From Sialis fuliginosa (lineage: Eukaryota > Arthropoda > Insecta > Megaloptera > Sialidae), in contig OY540810.1 of assembly GCA_961205875.1 (NCBI GenBank), forward strand, positions 10,478,001-10,542,000: DNA of 64,000 nt, read 5' to 3'. Numbering within the stretch: position 1 is the first letter of the stretch; each line of letters starts with the position of its first letter. Below, one piece after another: positions 11,822-24,250 of this stretch. The position numbers were made by a program, and so were the translations under genes. The notes under the pieces are model-generated. The model worked only from the letters and a program-made list of their open reading frames with translations. It did not search any database and was not told the DNA's origin.

Positions 11822-12700
11822 ATATACATAATATATTGTATATAAAAGAAATATTTTATAATTAATATACGTATGTACATACATATATTTTAGTAATCTT
11901 TATTTATTCTCAACGTTTCTTCCCAAAATTAAATTGAATACCAATCAATAAATCTATTCCATACAATATCTATATATACATAAGTAATCTTCTATTCTAT
12001 AACACAACACAGTGCCGTTTCTTGTGGCTTTGTTTAGGGGATTACTGTTAATAAGATTAGGCCCCTTCGATTCATTAACTAATACACAATATGGCGAGGA
12101 AGCAATTATTCATAGATTGTAGATGTAATTCTTTTATTTATAAATTTTAAATGTTTTATTTTTAATTTCTAAATTTTTATACTTACATATATTATTATAT
12201 TATATAAATGACGTATACAGAAAAAAGACAAAAAAACTTTTGTGGCCACCAGAAGATTTAAAAAAAAATTGATTTTTCTTTATTTTTATTTTTTTATCTG
12301 AAAATACAAAAATATTTACTTTCTTAAAGAATATTTTTTTTAAATATGAATTATTATTATTTCAGTTAATCAAAAAGACAAATATTGTTGCAGTATGTAA
12401 ATATTATTTTATAACTTATTCAAAGTTCATTGTACTAAAAAAAGAGCGTTTGGTACAAATTAAGGACAATTTTAAAAGTTTTTATATGAAAATATATGCA
12501 AAAAAGTTGTAAAATGTTAATCCCAAGTGAGACATATTTTTCCAGCAATTACCCCTTTCTTGAGCTGTGGTCTCACCTAAAATACTAAAAACGTTTTTAT
12601 TTTTTTGAGAATACTTATTTCCATTTATATTTTTCACTATTAAAAATACGTCTGCAAAAGTTTGCTTATAATCTTATTAATTTGACCAAAATATTTGTAA
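11822..12700. other. AT-rich DNA, nothing recognised
   Basis: Long A and T runs; no feature supported. Confidence 0.4.
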
Positions 12701-12704
12701 TTGT

Positions 12705-13090
12705 AATTTTATTTAAGAACAAGGTATACTGTTTTTTATGTTACTTATAATACAAATATCTCTTTCTTAAATCAGATAATAATAAAATTTCCAGTAATGG
12801 ACAAAATAAAACCAGTAATGAGCACCTAGTGAAGGACACTTGCTAATGATCACAAAATGATAAGTACCACGACACAAAAGTTATAATGCAGATGCTATGA
12901 TAATATAATAATTAATAAATAGATTAATTACACTAATATAAAGTATAAATCTCCACCATTTTGATGCCCATTGGCCGATTGTTATCAAATTAAGCTGATT
13001 TACAGTTAAGTATTTATAGATTATGATTCAGTAATGGCAGTAATCAAATATCAACAAATATTTCTAATTTTGGACATTTAATTAATAATA
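12705..13090 (+). repeat. 3'-UTR-like dispersed repeat, copy 3
   Basis: Inverse orientation to 7536 and 11006. Positions 12710-12780 keep a broken trace of the coding end (TTTAAGAACAAGGTATACTG), followed by CCAGTAATGGACAAAATAAA and the shared non-coding portion. Confidence 0.5.
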
Positions 13091-14440
13091 AGATCCATTG
13101 TTTTTCATTTTTTACTAAAAGTTATATATTGAAATAGTACTTTTATCCAATGCAAAAATAGAAATGCATTCCAAAAACAAAAATGCATAGAAAAGATACT
13201 ATTAAAGGTAACACTTTAAAACCTCTCTCTAAAAGTAAAAAGTCTTTAAGTTTTAAACGAACATCTGTGATTTCCTATCTTCTTTCCGCAGCCTTTAAAA
13301 TACAAGTACATTTACTTCCTGCGTGCAGTTCCTTATTAAGAACATTTCCTGTCCCGGAAGTCATTGTCTTCTAAATATAAAAAAATAATTATGAATTGAA
13401 AATATTTATTACTTATTAATCATAGTAATCTCAGCGAATTTTCTATGGAAATCACAACAAAATAATTCTAAACAATATATTTAAAGGAATAATTATAAAA
13501 TCAACATTATCTGTCTGTCATAGCCTTCTAACTACTAAACCGTTTGACGTAGAAAGCAGAGATTTGGCATAATTATAATAATCTTACTTTGCTAAAATTA
13601 AGCTAAGGTTTTAAAACTATACATAAAACTAGTAGACCCGGCAAACGTTGTTCTACCCAAAAAAATTTGTTTGAAAATCAGACCATAAATAAACATTTTC
13701 GTAAAAAAAATTTTTTTTAAACTATTTCTATTTTTTTCCTTGACAAATCAATAATATTTGTACAAAAAAATAATAGCATGAGTAAATGTGAAATAGAAAA
13801 CCATATTTAAAAAAGAAATATTTTTCATGTTATTCTATTTTCTATCTTTATAAAATATATACACTATTTCAACAAAAAATATAATAACATTTATAAGTAA
13901 GTGTGGAATAGGAAACCATTTAATGCAATACTACATCTCTGTATTACAAGCTAACCATTAAAAAATAGCACTTAAATAAAATTCTTATCTTAATTCGCAT
14001 TATCTGGTTTCTATGCTGTTTTTTACTTTCTCTTACAAACCACCGCAGCTCTATTTCACTCTTAATGTTTTCAGCATTTGGGATACACTATTTTCTTCTT
14101 TAAAGCATACCTACTAGCTTCACCATTAACACCAAATTTACACTAAGCTTTTTTTATTTTATTCTCTCTTTTTTTTGCTTTAGATATCGACGTTTTTTTC
14201 AGATTTTTTATTTAGGTATTTTTTTACAAAAAAAAATATCTCAATAATTCACTATAATAAAATTCACAAAAAGTTAACAATAGGGGGGAGGGTATTCATA
14301 TGAAGCATCTTTATGGTATTTAAAAAAATCCATTTTGTACTCCAACTACAATTTATTATATCAAAAAATATTTTTTATAATCAATTTAGATTAAAACATT
14401 CCAGAGCTCTGTCACTGCTTTTTCATATCGTATATTTATG
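13091..14440. other. AT-rich DNA with one repeat fragment
   Basis: Positions 13510-13576 (TCTGTCTGTCATAGCCTTCT and on) match 413-486 in the TTAGTGTTCCGT repeat. Otherwise nothing recognised. Confidence 0.45.
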
Positions 14441-14550
14441 TATGGACACTGTTATGCACTAATGTATCAATCCGTAAAAATTCCATTTTTGATTTATGAA
14501 AGCAGTTTCATTAAAAATAAAGTTTGCAACATTATAGAAAATAGTTTATA
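14441..14550 (+). repeat. Fold-back element arm, solitary copy
   Basis: TATGGACACTGTTATGCACT and the following about 90 bp match the two internal arms of the fold-back element at 16869..17392. Confidence 0.55.
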
Positions 14551-16868
14551 AGTAGTTGTAAATATAGTGAAACAGAAGAAAATTAATATAAAAAATATCG
14601 CGAAATGAGCGCTGTAATTAGTGAATAACAAAGTTTATATCAGATAATTTTTCGAAATTAAGTTTACAGTTCAAATCAAATTATTAAGGCATTTTACATT
14701 TAATTAAATTTTGTTTAGCTAATGTCTTTATTAAATAATTTTTAATTTTATTTTATGAAATATCGTATCTCCGTTTTACTTCTAAAAAACCTCTGAACAA
14801 AAACATTTTTCAAATATATGTTACTCATATAAAGGGAGCAATATCATAATATTTTATATTCTTCATTTGTGGGTACTTTTTTGTTTAAATCGTAACTTTT
14901 ATTTTGAAAAAAAATATCGAGCTATTGTTCAAATTTTTTTTCAAGTCGAAAAAAAGTGACTATTAAAAAACATAAGAAAAACTTCTACAGTTTTATTTTT
15001 AATAACAGAACTTCTGTCAGTAATTTAATTTATTATGGTAAGCATAATTTACAATAATAAATAGTTTTTACCATCTCCTATAAAATTTTCGCAGTAAAAG
15101 AGTTACACTTAACAAGCTATTAAAATTAGTCAATATATTATCAATTAACAACAGATAATTTATATTGACTTATTTTAATAAGGAACAGTTAAAGAGTAAA
15201 CAAGAGTAATATTATTTATTATTAAAATCTAACTTCAGGTGAACTCTGAGGACTGTAACTCATGTTTCCGGCAACTATGTAATCCTAAAACAACTTTACT
15301 AATTTGTCCACAAATTCCGCATGGTTTATTTTGTAATTAGTGCATAATTACTTTCTCAGTTTTAATGAATCTTAACAAATCGTAATTGAAATGTTTATAG
15401 TAAACACTATTTTGTACACTTTTACCTATTTTTTTGATAATTATTCACTTAAAATTGAAAATATCATTCATTCTAAATCAAATTTTGTTGTAACCCTACA
15501 TAAGTATTATATTTCAATATAAATAAATATTTACGTTTTTTAGTTATAAGAATTATATTTATAATGTGGAAAATTGGATCCAAAAACATAGTTTATTCTG
15601 ACATAAAATTATATATTTTTTGACCAGTACATTTTTGTATGTAAGTACCCCTTTCCCAAGTTGATATGCAATATTTAATTTTTTAAAGGTTAGTAACAAA
15701 ACAGGTCATTTATTTAAAAAAATGATAAACATTTTTGAAAATATATCACGAAATATTTGTTTCATATATTTTTGGAAACAAAAACTTTCATCTACACCAT
15801 TGTTTATTTCTACTACAATATAACTTTTTGTCGAAGTGGATTGACCTTCTATTAATCTATCGTAACAGGTACCCATTTATTTTTGAATTAGAGTTTTTAA
15901 ATAGTTTAACCACAAATTAAAATAGAGTGGCAGTGTAATACATTTACTCCAGCGTTTCGGGGCTAATGTAATAATAATAATTGTTATTATAAAAATAATT
16001 TATTTGCATATAAATCATCAATACATTAAAAGTTAAACAAATAAATAAATACAGTGCAGTACCATTAAATAGCAAATTATATTCAAGAGCATTATGGGTA
16101 ACAAAAATAAAATTCACAGTTTTAAATCAACTTTGATTTTGATTTATTATATTATTTGATAGTAGTATACATATATATTTAAAGTATTTCAAACTCAAGA
16201 GATGAAAACCATATAATATATCTTATTACTCTACCCCACTTTACCCTATTTTATATTTTAAAGACTGTTACAAAATAACATATTTTTGATTAGAATAATA
16301 CGCATACGTATAAATACCTGTACACTAGAACTAAAAAATATATTTTTTTATAGAAAATTTCTCAACAATTTAAATGCTTTCATACATCTTTTTCTTCTTT
16401 CGCAAAGTCGGTACCTATTAAATTCAAAAAAAAAACTAATAACGTAACAGTATTATTGGAAAGATTACGTAAAAAACTTTTCTGTTTATTAGCAGTTTAA
16501 CTTCGCGAGTTTTCTAAATAGCGCTTCATTTTTTATATTTTTAACGGGCTCGATTCTATGGAATTGTTTTTCTTATAAAACTTTTCATATTTTGTTCGAA
16601 AAGCTTTCGTAATAATCAAGTTTACCTTAAATTAGTTTATCCTATTATAACTTGCTATAAAAAAAGTAGAATTTTATTCCGACCATTATAACTTCTTATT
16701 TTATTTTTTATTCTACAAAAATTGGTTTTCAATATAAATAAAATAATGTTACAGGGTATTTCCCTAAATTTTAAAATAAATTATAAATTATAAGTATACC
16801 TGCAATAGACATTTGCATTTTGCTTTTTCAAAAATAATATAATAAACAAATTTACCGCCATAACGCGC
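14551..16868. other. AT-rich DNA, nothing recognised
   Basis: No gene or clear repeat boundary supported. Confidence 0.4.
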
Positions 16869-17392
16869 GTTACAAATCACGTGATATGCGTGACGTCACT
16901 ATACAAATACAAACTATATGTGGACACTGTTTTGTACTAATGTATCAACCCATACAAAGTTCATTTCCAGATATCAACGTTTTTGATACGCACAAAGAAA
17001 AATCCATTTGTGATTTTGTTGTATTTTTTTTATTAGAAAAAAGAAATTTGAGTGCTTATTTACATACCTACGTATATTTTTCAACTAAATTTGAAAAATA
17101 TTATTTTATTTATAACTCAACCAAACCGCAAAGAGTTTTTTGCAGTCAGTTTTTTTGTTTAATTATAATTTTAATAAAATTTTATTAGCCATGAGCTATA
17201 TTGTATAATGTTGTAAATTTTATTTTGAATGAAACTGCATTCATGACTCAAAGTTTTTATTTGTGTGGGTTGATTTGATACATAAGTGCATAACAGTGTC
17301 CTAATAGTATGCACAAACTGTCTTTTTATTATTATTGTGATTTGTTACGTCACACCATTGACAGATGTGTTTTTAATCACGTGACAAATAAC
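16869..17392. mobile_element. 524-bp fold-back element with CACGTGAT ends
   Basis: The left end GTTACAAATCACGTGAT pairs with the right end ATCACGTGACAAATAAC (inverted, with a few mismatches). A second inverted pair lies inside: GGACACTGTTTTGTACTAATG at about 16921 against the inverse of CATAAGTGCATAACAGTGTCC at about 17281. The GACGTCAC/TGACGTAA blocks also lie symmetrically. The 100-codon frame at 16886-17188 is low-complexity and follows from the repeat. Confidence 0.6.
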
Positions 17393-18112
17393 AATTTTTA
17401 ATTACGTTAATTATTTAAATATTGACTTATTTCATATAAAAAAATATGTACATGTTTGTGTATTTTTGTAAAATATACAATATATTTGAGCCTATTTTAA
17501 ACAATATTCACAATTTAAATTATATTGATTAACTCTCAACACCTTACAAAGTGTTGTTAGGCATTTCAGCAATTCAGACAAATATACAATTAACGTTTCA
17601 ATGGTTGTACAATTCACTAAAACCATAAATGATAAATCTTAATTACTGTAAAATTTAGTGTTGGAATTTTCAGTTAATTTAGACTGAATTTTCATTCTGC
17701 TGGGACGGTTTGTTATAGTTTATATACATATATCAATCTCATCATAACATAACGGATTATGAAGGACAAGGGCTAAAGAGCTTTGTTGGAGTGGGCTTTA
17801 GAAGTGGTCGGCTATGTAAACCACTATCCTTCACGTTTTTTTTCACAGACGGATGGTTTGTGTAATAACGGGATAGTTTATTTTTAGAATTATTATATTA
17901 GCAGGTATAATGTTATTATGTATTTTACTTTACTAAAGAATAGAATAAAACGTTTTGTTGTGCTTAAAACCGTTACAAGTGTGTCCTGAAAAATTAGTAA
18001 ATAATAATAAAAATGGTTGCTTGAGGAAAAAAGGCTTTCACGGAACAATTAATCTTAAGTAATAGAAAAATATCACCTACAATATTTTGAATTTATATTT
18101 TTTTGAAGTGAA
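17393..18112. other. AT-rich DNA, nothing recognised
   Basis: A short GC-richer patch at 17755-17850 has no frame or known motif. Confidence 0.35.
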
Positions 18113-18484
18113 ACTTCGTTAGTGAGACTAGTGAATTAGAATAACCTCGACAGCTTTTAATATTCAACACGTTTTAAAGATGAAACGCTAAAGAGACTGT
18201 ATAATACTGTATATGTATGAATATATGATAAGAAAGATGGATGAACAGCGCATGCGTACAAGTCACTTTACGTCGGTTATGCGTGAGAGAGAGAAAGAGA
18301 GATGAGTAAATGTATAAGAGAAAGATGAATGAATGCATACAAGTCAGTTTACATTGATGTCTAGCTACGAGTTTTGTAAATGGTTTTTGTGTTAAAATAA
18401 TAAGTTTGATTATTAATTTAATAATCGTTTACTTTATTTATTTAATTCGCATGGTTAATGAAAACAAAAGAAGTTTCACTTCAA
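18113..18484 (+). mobile_element. 372-bp MITE, TTGAAGTGAAACTTC ends, copy 1
   Basis: The ends TTGAAGTGAAACTTC and GAAGTTTCACTTCAA are perfect inverted repeats of 15 bp. The body contains GCATGCGTACAAGTCACTTT, a GAGA-rich tract and TTTAATAATCGTTTACTTTA. Copies are at 25418..25740 (inverse, nearly full length) and about 19992..20108 (right part only). It has no coding capacity. Confidence 0.7.
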
Positions 18485-19074
18485 CCGGGCGCTATTGTGG
18501 GTGAAGCACATACCACTTAAAAAAAAGGTATACAAAACTTTATGCCTTGTTTATGTAGACCAAAAAGACAAAACAGCAATAGGGTGTTTTTTTACATAAA
18601 ACAGCAACAAAACCTATACATTTTTAAAGACGAATTGTTTTAAAAACACCGTATTACTGTTTCTAAATAGTTCATAAAAAATTTTTTTCGAAAACTAATT
18701 TTTGGGCAGGTTGAAGGTTACATAGAATGTGACTAAAAACTTTTGCATGCTTACTCGGCTATAGCCTTTATCGAAAAAAAAACGATTTTTAAAACCGTTG
18801 TATTCACTAGAGATACTCACAGTAAGAGTTCTGACAGCCCAAATCGATTTCTTATTGATTGTAGTAGCCAAGTCTCACTCACAACCATATTTTCTAATTT
18901 TATCAATCAATATCATTAAATATACGTGTACTTCATATTATTACATTAAGTTCAATTTTAATTATTTTTTTTGCTTGCTAAAAATAAAACATAAATGAAT
19001 TTTTCAATAAATCAATACTAAAGTATTTCGATGCACAATCAATTTGCATGAAAATGAATCGCAAATAATAAAAA

Positions 19075-19345
19075 ATGCCCTTATATATCGCAATATCGAC
19101 TGAGTCTCCTTATGTAAATCAAATTCCAAACGTATCAGGGTTCATTTTAAATGTAATGTTTATCCGTATGTACATTAGAACCGCTGGAAAATTATTCACC
19201 TGTTCAGGTATTTTCAATCAACTTTTTCCGCACATTCGGAAACGAGCCGAAACAATCCCAGAGAGACAAACATATTCCATTAAATTTAAATCTGATTAGA
19301 GCCGTGTGAGAATGAATTTTGCTACACACAATTCTAGGCCCTCGC
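19075..19345. promoter_or_regulatory. Unique, GC-richer block
   Basis: It includes CGGAAACGAGCCGAAACAATC, AGAGCCGTGTGAGAATG and AGGCCCTCGCC. The 74-codon frame across part of it shows no recognisable domain. It stands out from the surrounding repeats and may be a conserved non-coding or exonic piece. Confidence 0.2.
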
Positions 19346-19354
19346 CTTCCATTA

Positions 19355-19470
19355 TTACCTTATACGTGGGCTAAGATTATCCCAAAGGGATATGAAAACC
19401 TTCTATGTTTTGTTTTTGTTTTCATTTGGTGGTACCACGCCTTCGTTATTTTGTGTAAATTTTAATTAAA
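19355..19470 (+). repeat. Local duplicated non-coding block, copy A
   Basis: It shares an ordered series with 20236..20345: AAGATTA.CCC.AAGGGA, then TTTTGTTTTCATT.GGTG, then CCACRCC and TTTAATTAAA. No frame is conserved between the two copies. Confidence 0.45.
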
Positions 19471-19750
19471 CCTATCCAAGCGGATTTTTTAGCTCGTTTT
19501 CTACATCATGTTCTTTAGCGCACTTTAAATTTAACTAGAAGAAAAATAGTTTTACTAAAAAGTCATTAATTTTATAAATATACTTTAGTTCCCCAATCCG
19601 ACCAGTAACTCACAATCAGGGGCGTCCGAAGAAAATATTTCAAGGGAGGGCAAAATTTGTAAAAAAATACGTTAAATAATGTGAGAACTTTTTTTTTTCT
19701 CTATAAACTAAACAAATCATATTTCTCACATTAACACACATTACCATACA

Positions 19751-19986
19751 ACTAGCTGTTATCCGCGACTTAGGTAGGAGCTATCAGAAAATGAGAAAAT
19801 CCACTTGACATGAAACCCATGAAGAAGAAGAAGGTTAGGTAATGAGATAGTCGATAAAACAGTTCGCGCGGGGAAATGTCACACACATTTATTTATTTAA
19901 TATTTTTTCGGGATACATAGTAGCCTATATTCTTCCTCAGGATGCAAGCTATCTCCCTGCCAAATTTCATCAATATCGGTTCAGCG
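19751..19986 (+). repeat. Retroposon 3' tail, copy 3
   Basis: It starts ACTAGCTGTTATCCGCGACT and ends CAATATCGGTTCAG. It carries an internal segment (TCCACTTGACATGAAACCCA) otherwise found only in copy 7 at 62243, so these two define a subfamily. Confidence 0.65.
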
Positions 19987-19991
19987 TTGGT

Positions 19992-20108
19992 GTCAAGTTA
20001 TGTGTTTTGCATACGTTTTTTGTGTAAAATAATACATTTAATTATTAATTTAATAATCATTTACTTTATTTATTTAGTTCGCATTGTTTAAAAGAAGTTT
20101 CACTTCAA
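19992..20108 (+). mobile_element. MITE TTGAAGTGAAACTTC family, right-end fragment
   Basis: It matches the last part of 18113..18484, ending AGAAGTTTCACTTCAA. It directly abuts the truncated end of retroposon copy 3. Confidence 0.6.
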
Positions 20109-20235
20109 CCGTGCGCTTATATGGCATTTATATTTCAATTTTGCATGATTAATAAAGTTCCTGATTTATTTGATTTTAATTGTCATATAATATAATTGAA
20201 TTTAATTAGCCATTGTCTAAAACACTCTAAAACAA

Positions 20236-20345
20236 CCCATCTATTATTAAGATTACCCTGAAGGGAATTTCAGGCCTGTGTATGTTTTTGTTTTCATTTT
20301 GTGGTGCCACACCTCTACCATTTTCTGCGGACTTTAATTAAAATT
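20236..20345 (+). repeat. Local duplicated non-coding block, copy B
   Basis: Diverged partner of 19355..19470, about 880 bp away in the same orientation. Confidence 0.45.
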
Positions 20346-20621
20346 ATACATAAGAGGTTTCTTGTACGAAATAGTTCTTTAATGAAATTATTCAAGTATT
20401 ATTCGCTGAAGAACTTTCGTTCGCAAAGTTATAAAATTAATTAAATTATTCTGATATGTTTATTGCAAATATACGCTTCATTTATTTTATATTGAACCAA
20501 TGGAAGGGTATGTAGAAAATTAAGTTTAACCAATTATAGTAATATTATTATACAGGAAACTCATCTGATTACAGTAAAACTTCCTTAAATTTATACTCTT
20601 GAAACGAATGAACCTTTCTAA

Positions 20622-22468
20622 GGCCCGGTATTATAAAAGCCAGATAACTTTTACTCTAGGGAATAAATTTATTCCACAAATAGTTTACACATTCTATGAG
20701 GTCCTTATTTGAGAAATGTCATTGTCAGAAATGTCATATCGATTTCGGTTTTTTTACACAAAATAATGTTGAGACATATTAAATACAAAGTAAAAAGTGA
20801 TTATATACATATAAAAACTCCAAAATATCAATTTTTAATTCAATATTATGGAGATTTCTAATAAATTTTTACATTTGAAAATATTGCAACCAATAACGTC
20901 TATATGATTTCTTTATCTATGTACATATTGAAACGTCAAACGTGCATCAAACAAATAACCTAAAACTTCATACGTAAATGCATATAACGCGTAACATGAA
21001 ATTTGAATTTTTACAGTATTTAAAATTCTTATGAATTTTATTATGTGCTCAAAATGAAGGTTAAATTTTATTGATATATAATAATACAACAATATTGGCA
21101 CATATTTCTTCATTTTTAGATGGGATGGTATAAAACATGCAGAAAATTATTTAAAAAAAAGGTTTGATAAAATAAAAACTTGAATGTATTTGAAAATCCA
21201 TAAGACAGTTCGGTATCTTTAGGTCTTTAATTTTCTATATTACTGTATTCCTTCGATCTAAATTTATACAATTTTTCCTCATATAAATGTCCAAAAAGAT
21301 TTTAGAATCGATAATGTCTTGCAATCGCAGGTATAATTGACTGCATATTACATTATCATTTAAAATTTGCTGGTTTATTAAAATTAAACTACAGTTAAAA
21401 GAAACAGGAATGATTTAATACTTTATTTTATTTCTTGTTGATGTTATCGTAGAGTAAAGCTTCGGGTATGAAATAAAAATGTAAATAGTTATGCAAAAAA
21501 ATTTATTGATTATAATTATACATTAATTTTCAAAACAATGTACAAGAAACAAAAATATTTTTCTTGTGAAACTATTGATAAATATGATTTCTAGTTTTAA
21601 AAAAATTTATATGTACTTACGATGTTGTTCGGTACAAACCTTTAGAAAACATTAATTCCTTTCCGTAACAAACAGCAAAGTAATTTTGGTTTAGTTTTTT
21701 GTATTTATTCGTATAAATACGATGTTATTTTGTTCGGTACAAACCTTTACAAAACATTAATTTCTTTACGTATCAAACTGCAAAGTAATTTTGATTTAAT
21801 TTTTTGTATATTCGTATGTGCTTCGAATGAAAAAATCTCTTTCGTCTTTTTTTATGTTTCTTTTGCTTGAGTCATATCACATACATATGTACAATGTATG
21901 GATATTTGTATATATGTACTATGTACATATAAATAAACAGGCTTGTTTCTAAAAATTATAAAAATATAAAACTAGCACAAAATCTACATTATTATAAGCA
22001 CAAATAATTATTAATTAAGTTACCATGTTTTTGAAAAATTATTATTAAAGCATTCCTAGCTGGTCGCAGTTTCAATATCTTCATAACATTATATATTACT
22101 CCTTAAATAATACACAAAACAAATTTGACATTTACGTGTGAATTGTAGGTAAGCATATTTCCACAAAACAGCTGTGACCTATGACTATGGCTGCCACAAT
22201 TTATTCTAATTACCACGTGACCAAGTAAATATTTATTCCTTGCAAAAAGATGGGAATAAATTTAATGGTATGATATAGTGATATTTATAGTGAATTTGTT
22301 ATTTTTATTCCGTTTTTAGTAATTTTTCGTTCCGAATGTTGAACTAGTCGACATCAGAAAGAGAAGAACTTATCTGTAGCAAGTGAAACAACAATACTAT
22401 TTTTACTACCTAGTACTGTCGCTATTTATTCATCGAGTAAACTTATCTGCCTTTTATAATACCGGCCC
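20622..22468. mobile_element. PIF/Harbinger-like element, 1.85 kb, non-autonomous
   Basis: The left end GGCCCGGTATTATAAAAGCC and right end (inverse) GGGCCGGTATTATAAAAGGC form a terminal inverted repeat of about 35 bp with few mismatches. The element is flanked by TAA on both sides (20619-20621 and 22469-22471). A 3-bp TAA/TTA duplication with GG...CC-type ends is the PIF/Harbinger signature. No transposase frame remains. Internally a block of about 100 bp is tandemly duplicated (21621-21720, 21721-21815), each copy with TTCGGTACAAACCTTTA. The CCGGTATTATAA core also begins the MITE at 23256, suggesting a shared transposase. Confidence 0.7.
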
Positions 22469-22503
22469 TAAATGTATTAAAAATTAAAATTAACTTTAAA
22501 GTG

Positions 22504-22664
22504 GAACTCTGTTTGTTTATCAGTTTGTTCCTTTTTCACGGCTAAACCACAAAACCGATCTTGATAAAATTTGGCAGGGATATAGCTTGCATGCTAAGGA
22601 AGGACATAGGCTACTTTTTTAGATAAATTTATTAGATAAAAAATACAAGGGGGTTACATCTAGT
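22504..22664 (-). repeat. Retroposon 3' tail, copy 4
   Basis: Inverse copy: CACGGCTAAACCACAAAACC, then TTGGCAGGGATATAGCTTGCA, ending TACATCTAGT. Confidence 0.65.
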
Positions 22665-23027
22665 ATTTTAATAAAGTTTAATATATATTTTTAAGTAAAT
22701 TTTCAACTTTACCGAGACATTTTTAAAAATCTGAAATAAGCTTATCCATTTTGGCTTCATATAATCTTAAATACTAACACAAACAATACACATCTCTCAT
22801 TTAGTACTATTTTATTATTTGTTTCACCTGTTTACATCTAGGATTAGGACTAAACAAACTTGGTTGAGACTTTAAGTAATCCGGTAGAGAATATTCTGGA
22901 GAAAGTAGGTCATGTCAGAAATAAAATAAAGTAATCAAGAATGCGCAGCTTTCTGCAACAAAACTTGGCGAAGGCGCTGGTAACCGATGTTGATGGTGGA
23001 GGTGCTGAGAAACGCAACTTTGTTAAA

Positions 23028-23100
23028 CCGATGTTGTGGCATGGAAAGAACACGCAAACGGTCCGGGTTTGAGTCCCGTGCGTGACGTACACGCTAATTA
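23028..23100 (+). repeat. tRNA-derived SINE head, degenerate
   Basis: GGTTTGAGTCC (23066-23076) matches an RNA polymerase III B box (GGTTCRANTCC) with one change and sits in a T-arm-like context. GTGGCATGG about 35 bp upstream resembles a shortened A box. No cloverleaf can be completed, so this is not a functional tRNA. It is followed by AT-rich DNA whose tail segment recurs at 23588. Confidence 0.4.
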
Positions 23101-23127
23101 ATCATGTACTGTTACATCATACACACA

Positions 23128-23255
23128 CGTATGCACTTACACATACACATTAAATGTGCATTTGTATGAGTGTATAGAAGACCAGGTATTTCAACAAATA
23201 AATATATATACATTTTATGTAATTCACTCAAATAACCTAGAACTTTGATGTCTTA
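23128..23255 (+). repeat. Direct repeat left of MITE, copy A
   Basis: TGCACTTA..CATACACATTA through TTTCAACAAATAAAT recurs at 23588..23725. The pair brackets the MITE at 23256..23582, so either the tail was duplicated or two SINE-tail copies lie side by side. Confidence 0.5.
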
Positions 23256-23582
23256 TGTCCGGTATTATAAACGAGCTAACAAAATTTGCAAGCTAACAAG
23301 CACTTCCAAATGAGGTTTCAAACCTATCTGACAGTTCTCTTAAAGTTTCATGAAGTGTTTGACAATTTTCGTACACGCGTAGTATGTAAACACCAACGGT
23401 ATTAAAACAGTGGCGATATAATGAACATTATTTTGTACGATCAGAGTTGTCAAGTGTGTTACAAAAAATTGAAATATCACTGCTCTAAATTCCATAGCTA
23501 ATCGATAGATACTATTACATAATTAATATGTACCCCATTTAAATGTGCTTGCTAGCTAGAAAATTTGCTAGCTCCTATATAT
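23256..23582. mobile_element. CCGGTATTATAA MITE, copy 1
   Basis: The left end GTCCGGTATTATAAACGAGC runs into CTAACAAAATTTGCAAGC. The inverse of the right end reads GGAGCTAGCAAATTTTCTAG, so long inverted ends are present, though the last bases on the right are lost. The core matches the copy at 40033..40345 (TACACGCGTAGTATGTAAAC). Fragments occur near 2228, 39895 and 59390. No coding capacity. Confidence 0.6.
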
Positions 23583-23587
23583 TATAT

Positions 23588-23725
23588 GCACTTAAGCATA
23601 CACATTACATATATACATATATGTTTGTATGAGTGTATATCCTATAGGTTTTTCAACAAATAAATGTACAGGTTTGGTAATTTTTATCAATCCACTGAAA
23701 TAACTAAGAAGTTTGTTGTCTTGGT
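23588..23725 (+). repeat. Direct repeat right of MITE, copy B
   Basis: Diverged partner of 23128..23255, sharing TGTATGAGTGTATA and TTTCAACAAATAAAT. Confidence 0.5.
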
Positions 23726-23889
23726 CAAAAATGTTTCGGACAAAAATTGGAAGATTTAAAGGGGAACGTCAGATGATGCTATCAAAATTAGTTTTGGTGG
23801 TGGTCTAGTCGTTATATGGAGGTCATTTTTTATTTATTTGAAATGGTAGTCATCAGAGATGCCTATTTTTTTATTGGGAAAAAAATTTT

Positions 23890-24247
23890 ATAAGGATTAT
23901 TGAACTTTCAAGAATTTTTTACTCGGAAACATAAAAGAAAAAGTACAAAAAACAAAAAATGTTTAAATTGATCTAGTAAATTTTGGATAGTTATTTTGTA
24001 TTTGATGATTTTTTAAATATTATTTTGATTTATTAAAAATATTTTGATTTTCAATTAAAAATTTCTTAAAAAAAAATGCATACATTTCAGTTTTTTGCAT
24101 AATATCATGAAAAAAAAATGAATCTGCAAACATAAATATATTACGATTTTACCATGAAACCCCATCTAGGTGATCTTTTTAAGTTCAACTCAAAATGACT
24201 AAAAATTTATATTAATCTATTAGAAAGTTTGAGAAAAACATCCTGTA
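23890..24247. mobile_element. Fragment related to the CAGGGTG element family
   Basis: AACTTTCAAGAATTTTTTAC and the following A-rich segment match the interior of the elements at 38401 and 53595. The end AACATCCTG-TA (24240-24248) looks like the right terminus of a CAGGATG-type inverted repeat. Confidence 0.45.
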
Positions 24248-24250
24248 TAA

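Noticed and set aside
23028..23100. Functional tRNA gene
   Set aside because: A B-box-like sequence is present, but no cloverleaf or proper A box can be completed.
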